This document shows, piece after piece, positions 27,088 to 35,287 of a stretch of 64,000 nt of DNA. The stretch is taken from contig NZ_PYVW01000002.1 in NCBI RefSeq assembly GCF_003056355.1, forward strand, positions 248,001-312,000. The letters are read 5' to 3'. The notes under the pieces were generated by a model. It was not told where the DNA came from. It ran no database searches and saw only the letters and a list, made by a program, of their open reading frames with translations. This DNA is from Devosia naphthalenivorans (lineage in GTDB: Bacteria > Pseudomonadota > Alphaproteobacteria > Rhizobiales > Devosiaceae). The translations under genes and the position numbers were made by a program. Position 1 is the stretch's first letter. Each line of letters starts with the position of its first letter.

Positions 27088-27657
27088 TCAGTCCTTAGCG
27101 CGCTCGACGTAGGAATTGTCTTCGGTCAGGATGACGATGCGGGTGCCGGCGCCGATATGGGGAGGGACCATGACGCGCAGGCCGTTGTTGAGGACGGCGG
27201 GCTTGTAGGACGAGGATGCGGTCTGGCCCTTGACCACCGGTTCGGTCTCGACGATCTCGAAGCTGAGGCGCTGGGGCAGTTCCATGGAGAGGGCGGTGCC
27301 TTCGAAGGTCTTGAGGTGGACCTTCATGCCATCGGTGAGATAGGCGCGCTGGTCGCCGATCACGTCATCGGCCACGGTGATCTGCTCGTAGGTGACGGGC
27401 TCCATGAAGTGGTGGCCTTCGCCGTCCGAATAAAGATAATCATATTCGCGGTCATCGACGTCGGCCTTTTCGACCATCTCAACGGTGCGCCAGCGGCCGA
27501 CGACCTTCACGCCGTCCGAGATGCGGCGCATGTTGACGTTGGTGATGGAATTGCCCTTGCCGGGGTGGACGTTTTCGGCGGTCAGGATGACGTGCAGATT
27601 GCCGTCCTGCTCGACGACATTGCCCTTGCGCAGCGAGGAGGCGATGACTTTGACCAT
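27088..27657 (-). CDS. efp: Translation elongation factor P
   Basis: 189 residues starting [20 protein letters not shown] at 27657, the normal EF-P start; an open frame extends 81 bases further but is not part of the family. The KOW-like domain I has the modified-loop sequence [17 protein letters not shown] with Lys34, the residue beta-lysylated in E. coli EF-P. OB domains II and III end in the typical [24 protein letters not shown] binds the ribosomal E/P site and rescues stalling at proline stretches. The two genes for its lysine modification, epmA and epmB, lie divergently just to the right. Confidence 0.95.
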   Translation of the reverse strand: MVKVIASSLRKGNVVEQDGNLHVILTAENVHPGKGNSITNVNMRRISDGVKVVGRWRTVEMVEKADVDDREYDYLYSDGEGHHFMEPVTYEQITVADDVIGDQRAYLTDGMKVHLKTFEGTALSMELPQRLSFEIVETEPVVKGQTASSSYKPAVLNNGLRVMVPPHIGAGTRIVILTEDNSYVERAKD

Positions 27658-27786
27658 TATTCTTCCTTGTTCGTTTCTGTAGCGCGGCGTAGAGGCAGGG
27701 CCGTCTGGCGCTTGCAAAAAGAGTTTTCGTTGCGCCAACTATCCTATCTCGGCGAAAATCGCCAGCCTGCCCGTGATAAAGGTCGC

Positions 27787-28842
27787 ATGAGCCAGCATAT
27801 CGACAAGCCTTCCCCATGGTGGACGCCGAGCGTGCATGAAGACCGCCGGCCGATCCTTTTGGCGCGGGGGCGGATAGAGGCTGCGGTGCGCGGGTATCTG
27901 GCGCAGCGCGATTTTTTGATGGTCGATCCGCCGGGGTTGCAGCGCTCGCCGGGCAATGAAACGCATCTGCATGCGTTTGGCACGACCATGATCGGGAACG
28001 ATGGTGTGGGCAGGCCGATGTATCTGCACACCTCGCCCGAATTTACGATGAAGAAGCTGCTGGCGGCGGGGGAGCGGCGGATTGCGAGCCTGGGGCATGT
28101 GTGGCGCAACCGGGAGCGGAGCGCGCTGCATCATCCGGAGTTCACCATGCTGGAATGGTATCGGGCGGGTGAGGCGTATGATGCGGTGATCGCGGACTGC
28201 GTCGCGATGTTGCGGCTGGCGGCGGAGGCGAGTGGGGCGACGGTTTTGCGGTTCCGGGAGCGGGAGTGCGATCCGTTCGTCGAGCCGGAGCGGTTGAGCG
28301 TGGTGGACGCGTTCAGGCGCTATGCGGGGATTGATCTGTTTGCCAGCATGGATGGCGAGGGGGTGACGGACGGCGAGGCGCTGGCGGAGCAGATGCTGGC
28401 TGTGGGAATGGCTGTGCCGGAGGATCGCAGCTGGAGCTATCTGTTCAGCCTGATCCTGACCGAGAAGGTCGAGCCGCAATTGGGGAATGGGCGCATCACG
28501 GTGCTGGACCGCTATCCGGCAGCGGAGGCGGCGTTGGCACGGCGGGCGGCGGATGACCGGCGGGTATCGGAGCGGTTTGAGCTTTATGCTTGCGGGGTGG
28601 AGCTGGCGAACGGGTTTGGCGAACTGACCGATGCAGAGGAGCAGCGGCGGCGGTTTGCTGCCGAGATGGCCGAGAAGGAGCGCATTTATGGAGAACGCTA
28701 TCCGGTGGATGAGGATTTTCTGGGGGCTCTGGCGTTGATGCCGGAGGCGAGTGGGGTGGCGCTGGGGTTTGACAGGTTGGTGATGCTGGCGACGGGCGCC
28801 CCACGGATCGAGGCGGTGCTTTGGGCGCCGGTGGCGGAGTGA
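27787..28842 (+). CDS. epmA: EF-P lysine ligase (LysRS-like)
   Basis: 351 residues, a class-II lysyl-tRNA-synthetase catalytic core without the anticodon-binding domain. Motif 2 is GHVWRNRERSALHHPEFTML, motif 3 GVALGFDRLVML, and the typical GNETHLHAFGT and LHTSPEFTMKKLLAAG of EpmA (PoxA/GenX/YjeA) are present. It activates (R)-beta-lysine with ATP and attaches it to Lys34 of EF-P. The ATG at 27787 is chosen because the longer frame upstream overlaps efp on the opposite strand. The start is 129 bases from the efp start, so the divergent space holds both promoters. Confidence 0.93.
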   Translation: MSQHIDKPSPWWTPSVHEDRRPILLARGRIEAAVRGYLAQRDFLMVDPPGLQRSPGNETHLHAFGTTMIGNDGVGRPMYLHTSPEFTMKKLLAAGERRIASLGHVWRNRERSALHHPEFTMLEWYRAGEAYDAVIADCVAMLRLAAEASGATVLRFRERECDPFVEPERLSVVDAFRRYAGIDLFASMDGEGVTDGEALAEQMLAVGMAVPEDRSWSYLFSLILTEKVEPQLGNGRITVLDRYPAAEAALARRAADDRRVSERFELYACGVELANGFGELTDAEEQRRRFAAEMAEKERIYGERYPVDEDFLGALALMPEASGVALGFDRLVMLATGAPRIEAVLWAPVAE

Positions 28843-28860
28843 GATTTTCAAACCGGCCAT

Positions 28861-28942
28861 CACCCTCGGGCTTGACCCGAGGGGTTTATACTTGCGGTGC
28901 GACGGTCCAGTGCAGAGCCCTCGGGTCAAGCCCGAGGGTGAC
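28861..28942. repeat. Inverted repeat pair, family C
   Basis: CACCCTCGGGCTTGACCCGA at the left and the mirror TCGGGTCAAGCCCGAGGGTG at the right, 40-odd bases apart, sitting between epmA and epmB. Each half is itself a hairpin with CCTCGGG/CCCGAGG arms. A close relative lies at 30040-30123. Confidence 0.85.
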
Positions 28943-28960
28943 GATCTGTGGTGAGGAGGC

Positions 28961-29992
28961 ATGATGCTTATCAAGACTGCAGATGCGCTTGTCGCGACCG
29001 GGCTCGTGGAGGATGCGAGCGGGCTTGAAGCCGTTGCCGCTAAGTATGCCATTGGGATTACGCCGGCTGTTGTTGCGCTGATCGAGGCGGGCGAGCCCGA
29101 TGATCCGATTGCTCGGCAATTCGTGCCGACTGCGGCAGAGTTGGTGACGACGCCGGAAGAGCGGGTGGACCCGATTGGGGATTTGAGCCATTCGCCGGTG
29201 GAGGGGGTCGTGCATCGGTATCCGGACCGGGTGCTGCTCAAGGCGGTGCATGTTTGTCCGGTCTATTGCCGGTTCTGTTTTCGGCGGGAGATGGTGGGGC
29301 CGCAGGGGCTGGGGACGCTGACGGCGGCAGAGCTGGATGCGGCGATTGCCTACATCGCGGGGCATACCGAAATCTGGGAGGTGATCCTGACGGGTGGCGA
29401 TCCACTGGTGCTGTCACCGCGGCGGTTGCGCGAGATTACCGCAAGGCTGGCTGGAATCAGCCACGTCAAAATCGTGCGGTTTCATACGCGGCTGCCAGTG
29501 GTAGAGCCACAGCGGGTGGATGAGGCGCTAGTGGAGGCGCTGAAAGCCAGCGGCAAGACGACTTACCTGGCTGTTCATGCCAACCATCCGCGGGAGTTTT
29601 CGCCTGAGGCGAAGGCGGCGATGGGGCGGCTGGTGGATGGTGGGATCGTGCTGGTGAGCCAGTCGGTGCTGTTGCGCGGGGTCAATGACAGCGTGGAAAC
29701 GCTAGCCGAATTGATGCGGTGTTTCGTCGAGAACCGGGTGAAGCCGTATTATCTGCATCATCCGGATCTGGCGCCGGGGACGAGCCATTTCCGGCTGAGT
29801 ATCGAGGAGGGGCAGGCGCTCGTCGCGGGTCTGCGCGGGCGGATTTCGGGTTTGGCGCAGCCGACTTATATTCTGGATATTCCCGGGGGGCATGGGAAGG
29901 CGGATATCGGGGCGGCGGAGATTTCGGGCGGGGATGGGTGTTTTACGGTGCGGGATTATCGGGGTGGGGAGCACCGGTATCCGCCGGAGTAG
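28961..29992 (+). CDS. epmB: Lysine 2,3-aminomutase of the EF-P pathway
   Basis: 343 residues, a radical-SAM enzyme of the KamA/EpmB family. The iron-sulfur ligands are Cys99, Cys103 and Cys106 in CPVYCRFCF, LTGGDPLVLSPRRL is the usual post-strand motif, and Lys313 in ILDIPGGHGKADIG is the likely PLP-binding lysine. EpmB converts (S)-alpha-lysine to (R)-beta-lysine for EpmA. The length fits the short EpmB class and not fermentative KamA (about 415). GAGGAGGC lies just before the ATG. The tandem position after epmA and opposite efp makes the assignment firm. Confidence 0.93.
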   Translation: MMLIKTADALVATGLVEDASGLEAVAAKYAIGITPAVVALIEAGEPDDPIARQFVPTAAELVTTPEERVDPIGDLSHSPVEGVVHRYPDRVLLKAVHVCPVYCRFCFRREMVGPQGLGTLTAAELDAAIAYIAGHTEIWEVILTGGDPLVLSPRRLREITARLAGISHVKIVRFHTRLPVVEPQRVDEALVEALKASGKTTYLAVHANHPREFSPEAKAAMGRLVDGGIVLVSQSVLLRGVNDSVETLAELMRCFVENRVKPYYLHHPDLAPGTSHFRLSIEEGQALVAGLRGRISGLAQPTYILDIPGGHGKADIGAAEISGGDGCFTVRDYRGGEHRYPPE

Positions 29993-30000
29993 CGCTCTTC

Positions 30001-30197
30001 CTTCTCCCCTTTGGGAGAAGGTGGATGCCCCGCTGGATGGTCACCCTTGGGCTTGATCCAAGGGATCTTCACTTCCGTTATCCAGAACAAGTGCAGGACC
30101 CTCGGGTCAGGCCCGAGGGTGACGATCGGAGTTTGAAAGGTGCGCCCCGTATCACTTGCCATCTCAGGATGGATCCCGGGTCAGGCCCGGGATGACA
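30001..30197. repeat. Repeat block, families C and D
   Basis: Three hairpin-forming units fill the space between epmB and the convergent fabV: CTTCTCCCCTTTGGGAGAAG (30001-30020), a family-C inverted pair (30040-30123, CACCCTTGGG... and ...CCCGAGGGTGAC), and a family-D unit ATCTCAGGATGGATCCCGGG plus mirror (30161-30197). The D unit recurs at 35223. Confidence 0.8.
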
Positions 30198-30236
30198 TCG
30201 TGGGGGGGGAGGCCGTGGTGATTGAGCAGTGAAGCC

Positions 30237-31406
30237 CTAGTTCACCAATTGCGGATCGACGTCTGCCGAATAGTCGACGCCGCCGAAGCCGAAGCCGAAG
30301 AGTTTCAGGAACTCGGTGCGGTATTTGGGCAGGTCGGCGAGGGCGGGTAGACTCTCGGTGGTGAGGGCGGCCCAGCGCTTTTTGAGTTCGGCCTGGACGG
30401 GCTCGGAGAGTTCCCAATCGTCGACGCGGATGCGGTTTTCGTCGTCGAGGGCTGGGGTGTCCTGGAGCTTGTCGCGGAAGAGGCGGTCGATCTGTTCGAT
30501 GGTGCCTTCGCCGATGCCCATCTCGTCCATGACCTTGATCAGCAGCGTGCCGTAAAGCGGCACGACGGGGATGGCGGAGCTGGCCTGGGTTACCACGGCC
30601 TTGAGCGCCACGACGTTGGCGGCGTTCTCGCCGAAGCGGGAGCGGATGGCGCTGGCGGCACGGTCGAGGTCGCCCTTGGCCTTGCCGAGAGTGCCCTTGT
30701 GGTAGATCGGCCAGGTCAGCTCGCTGCCGAGATAGGTGTAGTTGAGGGTGAGGAAACCATCGGCCAGCACGCCCGCGTCGGCGAGGGCGGCGATCCAGAG
30801 TTCCCAATCTTCGCCGCCCATGACCTTGACGGTGGCAGCGGCTTCTTCTTCTGTCGCGGGTTCAACCGAGATTTCGGAGACTTCGCCGGTGGTGGTGTTC
30901 AGCGTCTTGGAGGTGACCGAGGTGCCGTAGGGCTTGATGGCCGAGCGATAAGTTTCGCCGGTTTTTGGGTCGGTGCGGACGGGGGAGGCGAGGGAATAAA
31001 CGATCAGGTCGACCTGGCCGAGGTTCGCCTTGATGGCCTCGATGGTTTCGGCCTTGATGGCGTCGGAGAAGGCATCGCCCTCGACCGTGACGGCTTTGCG
31101 GCCGGCCGCCTTGGCGCGGTTCTCGAAGGCGCGGTTATTGTACCAGCCGGCGGAGGCGGGCTTGTTTTCGGCGGGGGGGCGCTCGAAGGAGACGCCCACC
31201 GTATCGGCATCACTGCCGAAGGTGTTGACGATGCGGGAGGCGAGGCCATAGCCGGTCGAGCAGCCGAGGACGAGGACGCGTTTCCGCCCAGAGGGGATGG
31301 GGCCCTTGACCACGACATGATCGATCTGGCGCTGCACATTGGTGGCGCAGCCGACGGGATGGGCCGTGGTGCAGATGAAGCCGCGAATCTTGGGCTCGAT
31401 GATCAT
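30237..31406 (-). CDS. fabV: Enoyl-ACP reductase, FabV type
   Basis: 389 residues, the FabV length. It begins MIIEPKIRGFICTTAHPVGC, the family signature, has the long-spaced NADH motif VLVLGCSTGYGLASRI, the VDLIVYSLASPVRTDPKTGE strand, and the active-site stretch YTYLGSELTWPIYHKGTLGKAK with the Tyr and Lys of the FabV active site. FabV reduces trans-2-enoyl-ACP in the last step of fatty-acid elongation and is naturally tolerant to triclosan, unlike FabI. It is on the minus strand after a run of minus-strand genes (SDR, oxygenase, reductase, GST) but separated from the GST gene by a repeat pair. Confidence 0.93.
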   Translation of the reverse strand: MIIEPKIRGFICTTAHPVGCATNVQRQIDHVVVKGPIPSGRKRVLVLGCSTGYGLASRIVNTFGSDADTVGVSFERPPAENKPASAGWYNNRAFENRAKAAGRKAVTVEGDAFSDAIKAETIEAIKANLGQVDLIVYSLASPVRTDPKTGETYRSAIKPYGTSVTSKTLNTTTGEVSEISVEPATEEEAAATVKVMGGEDWELWIAALADAGVLADGFLTLNYTYLGSELTWPIYHKGTLGKAKGDLDRAASAIRSRFGENAANVVALKAVVTQASSAIPVVPLYGTLLIKVMDEMGIGEGTIEQIDRLFRDKLQDTPALDDENRIRVDDWELSEPVQAELKKRWAALTTESLPALADLPKYRTEFLKLFGFGFGGVDYSADVDPQLVN

Positions 31407-31474
31407 GGGAACACTCCGAAGGTTTTGCCAGGGGAATAGCGGGAATGGGGGCGCGGGGCTAGGGGCACTGTGGT

Positions 31475-31585
31475 ACGCCCTCGTGGTTCGACAGGCTCAC
31501 CATGAGGGCTGTTGCTACATCGCGCCATAAGCAGACCTCATGGTGAGTGCGAGTTCTTGCGAGCCTCGAACCACGAGGGCGTGGC
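31475..31585. repeat. Inverted repeat pair, family E
   Basis: ACGCCCTCGTGGTTCGACAG at the left and a mirror ending CGAACCACGAGGGCGTGG at the right. When read through, one strand encodes the tell-tale string VRQAHHE. The pair lies directly behind the GST stop codon and in front of fabV, so it may end the GST transcript. Confidence 0.8.
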
Positions 31586-31586
31586 A

Positions 31587-32234
31587 CTAAGCCTGCTCCA
31601 GTGCACGGCCAGCCGGGAAGATGCCGGACATGATTGTAAACCCTGGGATGCGGCGGACGCGGTCGGACCAGCGGCGGAGGGCGGGGTAGTCCTGGCGGCC
31701 GATGCCGCCTTCTTCGGACAGCATCACATAGGGGAAGCAGGCGATGTCGGCGGTGGTGGGGTGCGGCGGCGTGCAGAGCCAGTCGCGGCCTTCGCGTTCG
31801 CCGAACCAGAGGTGTTCGTCCATGAGGCGGAAAATGCGGTGGGCGCCGGCCTGGGCTTTGGGGACGTCGAAGTCATAATCGAAGCCCAGGGCGAGGCGGG
31901 CGGCTGAGGCCGTTGAGGTGATGTCATCGGCAATGGCGTGCCAGCGCAGGATTTCTGCGGTGATGGCGGGGTCATTGGGGAACCATTGGCCGGTTTCGTC
32001 GTATTTTTTGGCGAGATAGGCGAGGATGGCGCCGGAGTCGGACAGGACCAGGTCATCGTCCTTGAGCACGGGGAGCTGGCCGAAAGGGTTAAGCTTCAAA
32101 AACCAGTCGGATTTGTGCTGGCGGCCGGGGAAGAAATCGACCGGGATGATGTCGTAGCGCAGGCGCAGGATGCTCATCAGCAGGCGCAGCTTGTAGCAAT
32201 TGCCGGAGAGTTCGAAGTCGTAAAGGGTGATCAT
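31587..32234 (-). CDS. Glutathione S-transferase family protein
   Basis: 215 residues. The thioredoxin-like N-terminal domain reads MITLYDFELSGNCYKLRLLM with the Ser/Cys region at the active site, then NPFGQLPVLKDDDLVLSDSGAILAYLAKKY with the glutathione-binding cis-Pro and the Glu/Asp-Ser pair. The C-terminal helical domain has HPTTADIACFPYVMLSEEGG, the N-capping motif. Start 32234 is the family start; the longer frame begins with repeat-derived MVRQAHHE. It follows the Rieske reductase gene in the same direction, which may indicate a role in dealing with reactive products, but the two are separated by repeats. Confidence 0.87.
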   Translation of the reverse strand: MITLYDFELSGNCYKLRLLMSILRLRYDIIPVDFFPGRQHKSDWFLKLNPFGQLPVLKDDDLVLSDSGAILAYLAKKYDETGQWFPNDPAITAEILRWHAIADDITSTASAARLALGFDYDFDVPKAQAGAHRIFRLMDEHLWFGEREGRDWLCTPPHPTTADIACFPYVMLSEEGGIGRQDYPALRRWSDRVRRIPGFTIMSGIFPAGRALEQA

Positions 32235-32261
32235 TTGTCGTTGTACTCGCGCATTCCATGA

Positions 32262-32351
32262 GAGCTCATGGTGAGCTTGTCGAACCACGAGGTCGGGAAC
32301 TCCGATCTCGCCACGCCCTCGTCCTTCGACAGGCTCAGGATGAGGGCTACT
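32262..32351. repeat. Family-E repeat units
   Basis: Two imperfect facing units, GAGCTCATGGTGAGCTTGTC-GAACCACGAG and CCACGCCCTCGTCCTTCGAC-AGGCTCAGGATGAGG, lie between the reductase and GST genes. The second overlaps the last bases before the reductase stop. Confidence 0.75.
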
Positions 32352-32357
32352 GAAATT

Positions 32358-34064
32358 CTAGATATCCAGCACCAGGCGCGCTGACTTGGCGCGGGAGACG
32401 CAGGTGAGGATGGCGGTGTTGGCGCGTTTTTCGCTGTCGTTGAGATAGACGTCCTGGTGGTCGCATTCGCCTTCGATAACGCCGGTGAGGCAGGTGCCGC
32501 AGGCGCCTTGTTCGCAGGAGCTGGGGACGGAAAGGCCGGCTTCGCGCATGACTTCCATGATGGTCTTGCCGGCGGGAATTTGGAGCGTCATGGCGGAGCG
32601 GGCGAGTTCGACTTCGAAGGTCGAGCTGTCGTCGATGACCTTGTCGTTCTTGAAGTATTCGAAGTGGATGGACTCTTCGGGCCAGCCTTGCGTCGCGGCG
32701 GTGACACGGACGGATTCGAGCATCGCAGAGGGGCCGCAAACATAGACGTGCTGGGCGTGGCTCCATTCGCCTAGAGCCTGCGAGATGGTCTGGCCGATCT
32801 CGGTGCGGGCAAGGCCCGTGTGCAGGATCACCTTGCCATGCAGGCTTTCCAGATCGGCGCGGAAGGCGACTTGCTCGCCCACGCGGGTGAAATAGTGCAG
32901 CTCGTACGGCAGGCGCGACTTGTCGAGGAAGCGCGCCATGGAGAGGAGCGGCGTGATGCCGATGCCGCCGGCGATCAAGACCGTGCGGACGGCATCGCGG
33001 CGCAGCGGGAAATTGTTGCGCGGCTCGGAGATGGAGAGCAGGTCGCCTTCGCGGACGGACTCGACCAGAATTTTGCTGCCGCCTTTGCTGGCGCTCTCGG
33101 CCTTGACGCCGATGATATAGCTCAGCAGATCGCCGGGGCCGTTGGTGATGGAATATTGCCGGATCAGGCCATTGGGCAGGTGCAGGTCGATATGGGCGCC
33201 CGGCTGGAAGGTCGGCAGATGGCCCTCGCGCGGGGCGAGCTCGAAGCCGATGACGCCGTCGGCGCTGGTCCATTTGCGCTTGACCACGACGGTGGTGGTA
33301 TTGCCGCGCGGAATGGCGATATCGGGCATGGTGGCGAGGTCCACCGAAACCTTCTCGAAGGCCGGCTCCAACGGGGCGGGGGCAGGCTTCTTGCGGGCGG
33401 CGCGCTCGAGGCGGTCACGGAGCTTGGTCAGGGTTTCGTTGTAGTGGCGGAGGATCGCAATCGCGTCCTCGGGCTGGCCGGCAAGCACGCCGCGAATGAC
33501 GGCGCGGCCGCTATCGACGGGCTGGACGAAATAATGGGCATGGCCCAGCCGCACGGCGAGGCCGGGCAGGATGTCCGCCGGCTGGTCATCGGGGGCAAGG
33601 CCGATCAGGCCGGCGAGCACGTCTTCGGGCGCGGCATTGACTGGGATGGGACGGAGCGGGAACCAGTCGCCGGTTTCGGCGCCGGGAAAAGGCTGGAAGG
33701 CCTGATCGTCATTGGCGGCTGACCAGACGAGGCCAAAGGCTTCGCGGACCGGATAGGTGCGGTTCTGGATGCGGCGGGCGGGGGCGTCGGCGGGGTGGGC
33801 GGGGATATAGGTGCAGCCGGCAGAGCGGTTGGCGTAGCGCCAGCCATGGTATTGGCATTTGAGCTCGCCGCCCTCGTTGATGCCGATGGAAAGGCGCACG
33901 CCGCGATGGAGGCAGCGGTTTTCCCAGACATTGACGTTGCCGTCATCGGCGCGCCAGACGGCGAGTTCGCGGCCGAGGAGCTGGCCCTGGTAGACGTGGC
34001 GGAACGGCAGGTCGTCGGAGCTGGCGATGGGGTACCAGGTGGAATCGGAGAGGGAGAGGGTCAT
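32358..34064 (-). CDS. Oxygenase reductase with an N-terminal Rieske domain and C-terminal ferredoxin domain
   Basis: 568 residues in three parts. Residues about 8-125 form a complete Rieske [2Fe-2S] domain with Cys51/His53 (CLHRG) and Cys70/His73 (CQYHGW). After a linker that resembles the end of an oxygenase, residues about 250-470 are a flavin/NAD reductase with the FMN motif RQYSITNG and the nucleotide motif VLIAGGIGITPLLSMA. Residues 485-568 are a plant-type ferredoxin with Cys517, Cys522, Cys525 and Cys555. VanB-type reductases have only the last two parts. The adjacent oxygenase gene lacks Rieske ligands, so this protein probably supplies the Rieske centre in trans. Both genes are on the same strand, 202 bases apart. 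Confidence 0.85.
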   Translation of the reverse strand: MTLSLSDSTWYPIASSDDLPFRHVYQGQLLGRELAVWRADDGNVNVWENRCLHRGVRLSIGINEGGELKCQYHGWRYANRSAGCTYIPAHPADAPARRIQNRTYPVREAFGLVWSAANDDQAFQPFPGAETGDWFPLRPIPVNAAPEDVLAGLIGLAPDDQPADILPGLAVRLGHAHYFVQPVDSGRAVIRGVLAGQPEDAIAILRHYNETLTKLRDRLERAARKKPAPAPLEPAFEKVSVDLATMPDIAIPRGNTTTVVVKRKWTSADGVIGFELAPREGHLPTFQPGAHIDLHLPNGLIRQYSITNGPGDLLSYIIGVKAESASKGGSKILVESVREGDLLSISEPRNNFPLRRDAVRTVLIAGGIGITPLLSMARFLDKSRLPYELHYFTRVGEQVAFRADLESLHGKVILHTGLARTEIGQTISQALGEWSHAQHVYVCGPSAMLESVRVTAATQGWPEESIHFEYFKNDKVIDDSSTFEVELARSAMTLQIPAGKTIMEVMREAGLSVPSSCEQGACGTCLTGVIEGECDHQDVYLNDSEKRANTAILTCVSRAKSARLVLDI

Positions 34065-34207
34065 GGTGCGGTACTGGTCGGGATCGCGCCACGATCGTTC
34101 TGTAAGTTTGTCGCAGTCCTGGCGTACGGGACTCGATTTGGTTCCTTGCCGAAGTAAGGAAGGGTGGGGCGTGGTTTAAAGGCCCGCGATATCGTGGCTC
34201 TCCTACC

Positions 34208-34249
34208 CCCACCCTTGATCCCTCCCCGCAAGGGGGAGGGGGTCGACTG
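34208..34249. repeat. Family-A palindromic repeat
   Basis: Third copy of CACCCTTGATCCCTCCCCGC plus G-run and GTCGACTG, between the oxygenase and reductase genes. Confidence 0.85.
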
Positions 34250-34266
34250 TGAAATCCTGGCCATCT

Positions 34267-35160
34267 CTAACCCGCGGCGGGGATGACCCCGTAGGTAACG
34301 CCCTTTTGCGACAGCCACCGGCGATAAGCAATGGCGGATTTGTCGGCGCGGATGGGGGTTTCCGAGCGAGGATCGAGGGGCAGTCGCTTGGGGTACTGGT
34401 TTTCGAGGATCGGCTTGTCCTGGCCGAAGATCGTCTGCTGGAAGCGGCGCAGCTCGGTAATGGTGGAGGTAGAGTCGATCATCGACTGCAGCAGGTGGGC
34501 GCGGCAGCGGTCCTCGGAAACCGGCTGCAGGAAAATGGCGATGACGTCGCGCCGCTCGGGAGCCTCGGGCGAGGATTTATAGAGCACCGAGCAATAGGGG
34601 TGCGGCACGCGATAGACGTATTCGACTTCCATGCCGTCGGTGGCCGACAGGGCCGCGCGGGGCTGGAAGAAGCGGCAGCGGGTGGCGAGGACCTCGTCGC
34701 GTTCCTCGGAAACTTCGACGTCGTATTCCTTGACCTCGGTGTGGGGTTCGGCGCCCAGGATATCGGTGTGGACGTAAGGGAAGTGGCCCATGTCGAGGAA
34801 GTTTTCGACGGCGCGGGGCGCCGAGACGTGAATGCCGATGGAGCCGCAACTCATGTTGACCCGGTCGGGTTCGGCGTATTCGGTAATGGAGAACAATTCC
34901 TTGGGCGGGGTGCCGAGGGACGTCCAGACGAAGCCGTAGCCGGTGGTGACGGGAAGGCGATCGAGGATGGTTTCGGGATCGATCTCGTCGCCGGGCTCTT
35001 CATCGGTGCAGCGCCAGACAACCGGCACGCCATCACGGTCGCGGGTGAGTGCGAGGGGCGTGTCGAGCAGGGTCGTGCGCGTGATGCTGCCGACCGGGAT
35101 CTCGTCCGTTGCGGCGATCACCTGCCAGGAATTGAGCGTCAGGGTGTCTGGTGTGGTCAT
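34267..35160 (-). CDS. Rieske-type oxygenase catalytic subunit lacking the Rieske cluster loop
   Basis: 297 residues, short for the VanA/dicamba-monooxygenase class (340-370). The start at 35160 is preferred; 57 more bases are open. The N-terminus has the first strands of a Rieske domain (SWQVIAATDEIPVGSITRTT, then DTPLALTRDRDGVPVVWRC) and its last strand (LPVTTGYGFVWTSLG), but the roughly 45 residues with CxH...CxxH are missing. The catalytic domain is intact: NFLDMGHFPYVH gives iron ligands His126 and His131 and the bridging Asp123, and GQDKPILENQ gives Asp248. The partner reductase downstream has a complete Rieske domain. The substrate is unknown; a demethylase-like reaction is possible from family resemblance only. 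Confidence 0.8.
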   Translation of the reverse strand: MTTPDTLTLNSWQVIAATDEIPVGSITRTTLLDTPLALTRDRDGVPVVWRCTDEEPGDEIDPETILDRLPVTTGYGFVWTSLGTPPKELFSITEYAEPDRVNMSCGSIGIHVSAPRAVENFLDMGHFPYVHTDILGAEPHTEVKEYDVEVSEERDEVLATRCRFFQPRAALSATDGMEVEYVYRVPHPYCSVLYKSSPEAPERRDVIAIFLQPVSEDRCRAHLLQSMIDSTSTITELRRFQQTIFGQDKPILENQYPKRLPLDPRSETPIRADKSAIAYRRWLSQKGVTYGVIPAAG

Positions 35161-35222
35161 GGTGGTGAGATTACTGCGTGAGAGGCGGAAGGGAAATGGG
35201 GAAGTTGGGTGGCACATCCAAC

Positions 35223-35263
35223 CATCTCAGGATGGATCCCGGCTCAAGGCCGGGATGACATTG
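35223..35263. repeat. Family-D palindromic repeat
   Basis: CATCTCAGGATGGATCCCGG followed by CTCAAGGCCGGGATGACA: a hairpin with ATCCCGGC/GCCGGGAT arms, between the SDR and oxygenase genes. It matches 30161-30197. Confidence 0.85.
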
Positions 35264-35287
35264 TGGGTGGGATGAGACCGGGCCCTG

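Noticed and set aside
27157-27786. Upstream extension of the epmA frame through the efp gene
   Set aside because: It is antisense to efp, and EpmA homology starts at MSQHIDKPSPWW.
32235-32288. N-terminal extension of the GST gene beginning MVRQAHHE
   Set aside because: The extension is read from a family-E repeat. The GST fold starts at MITLYDFELSG.
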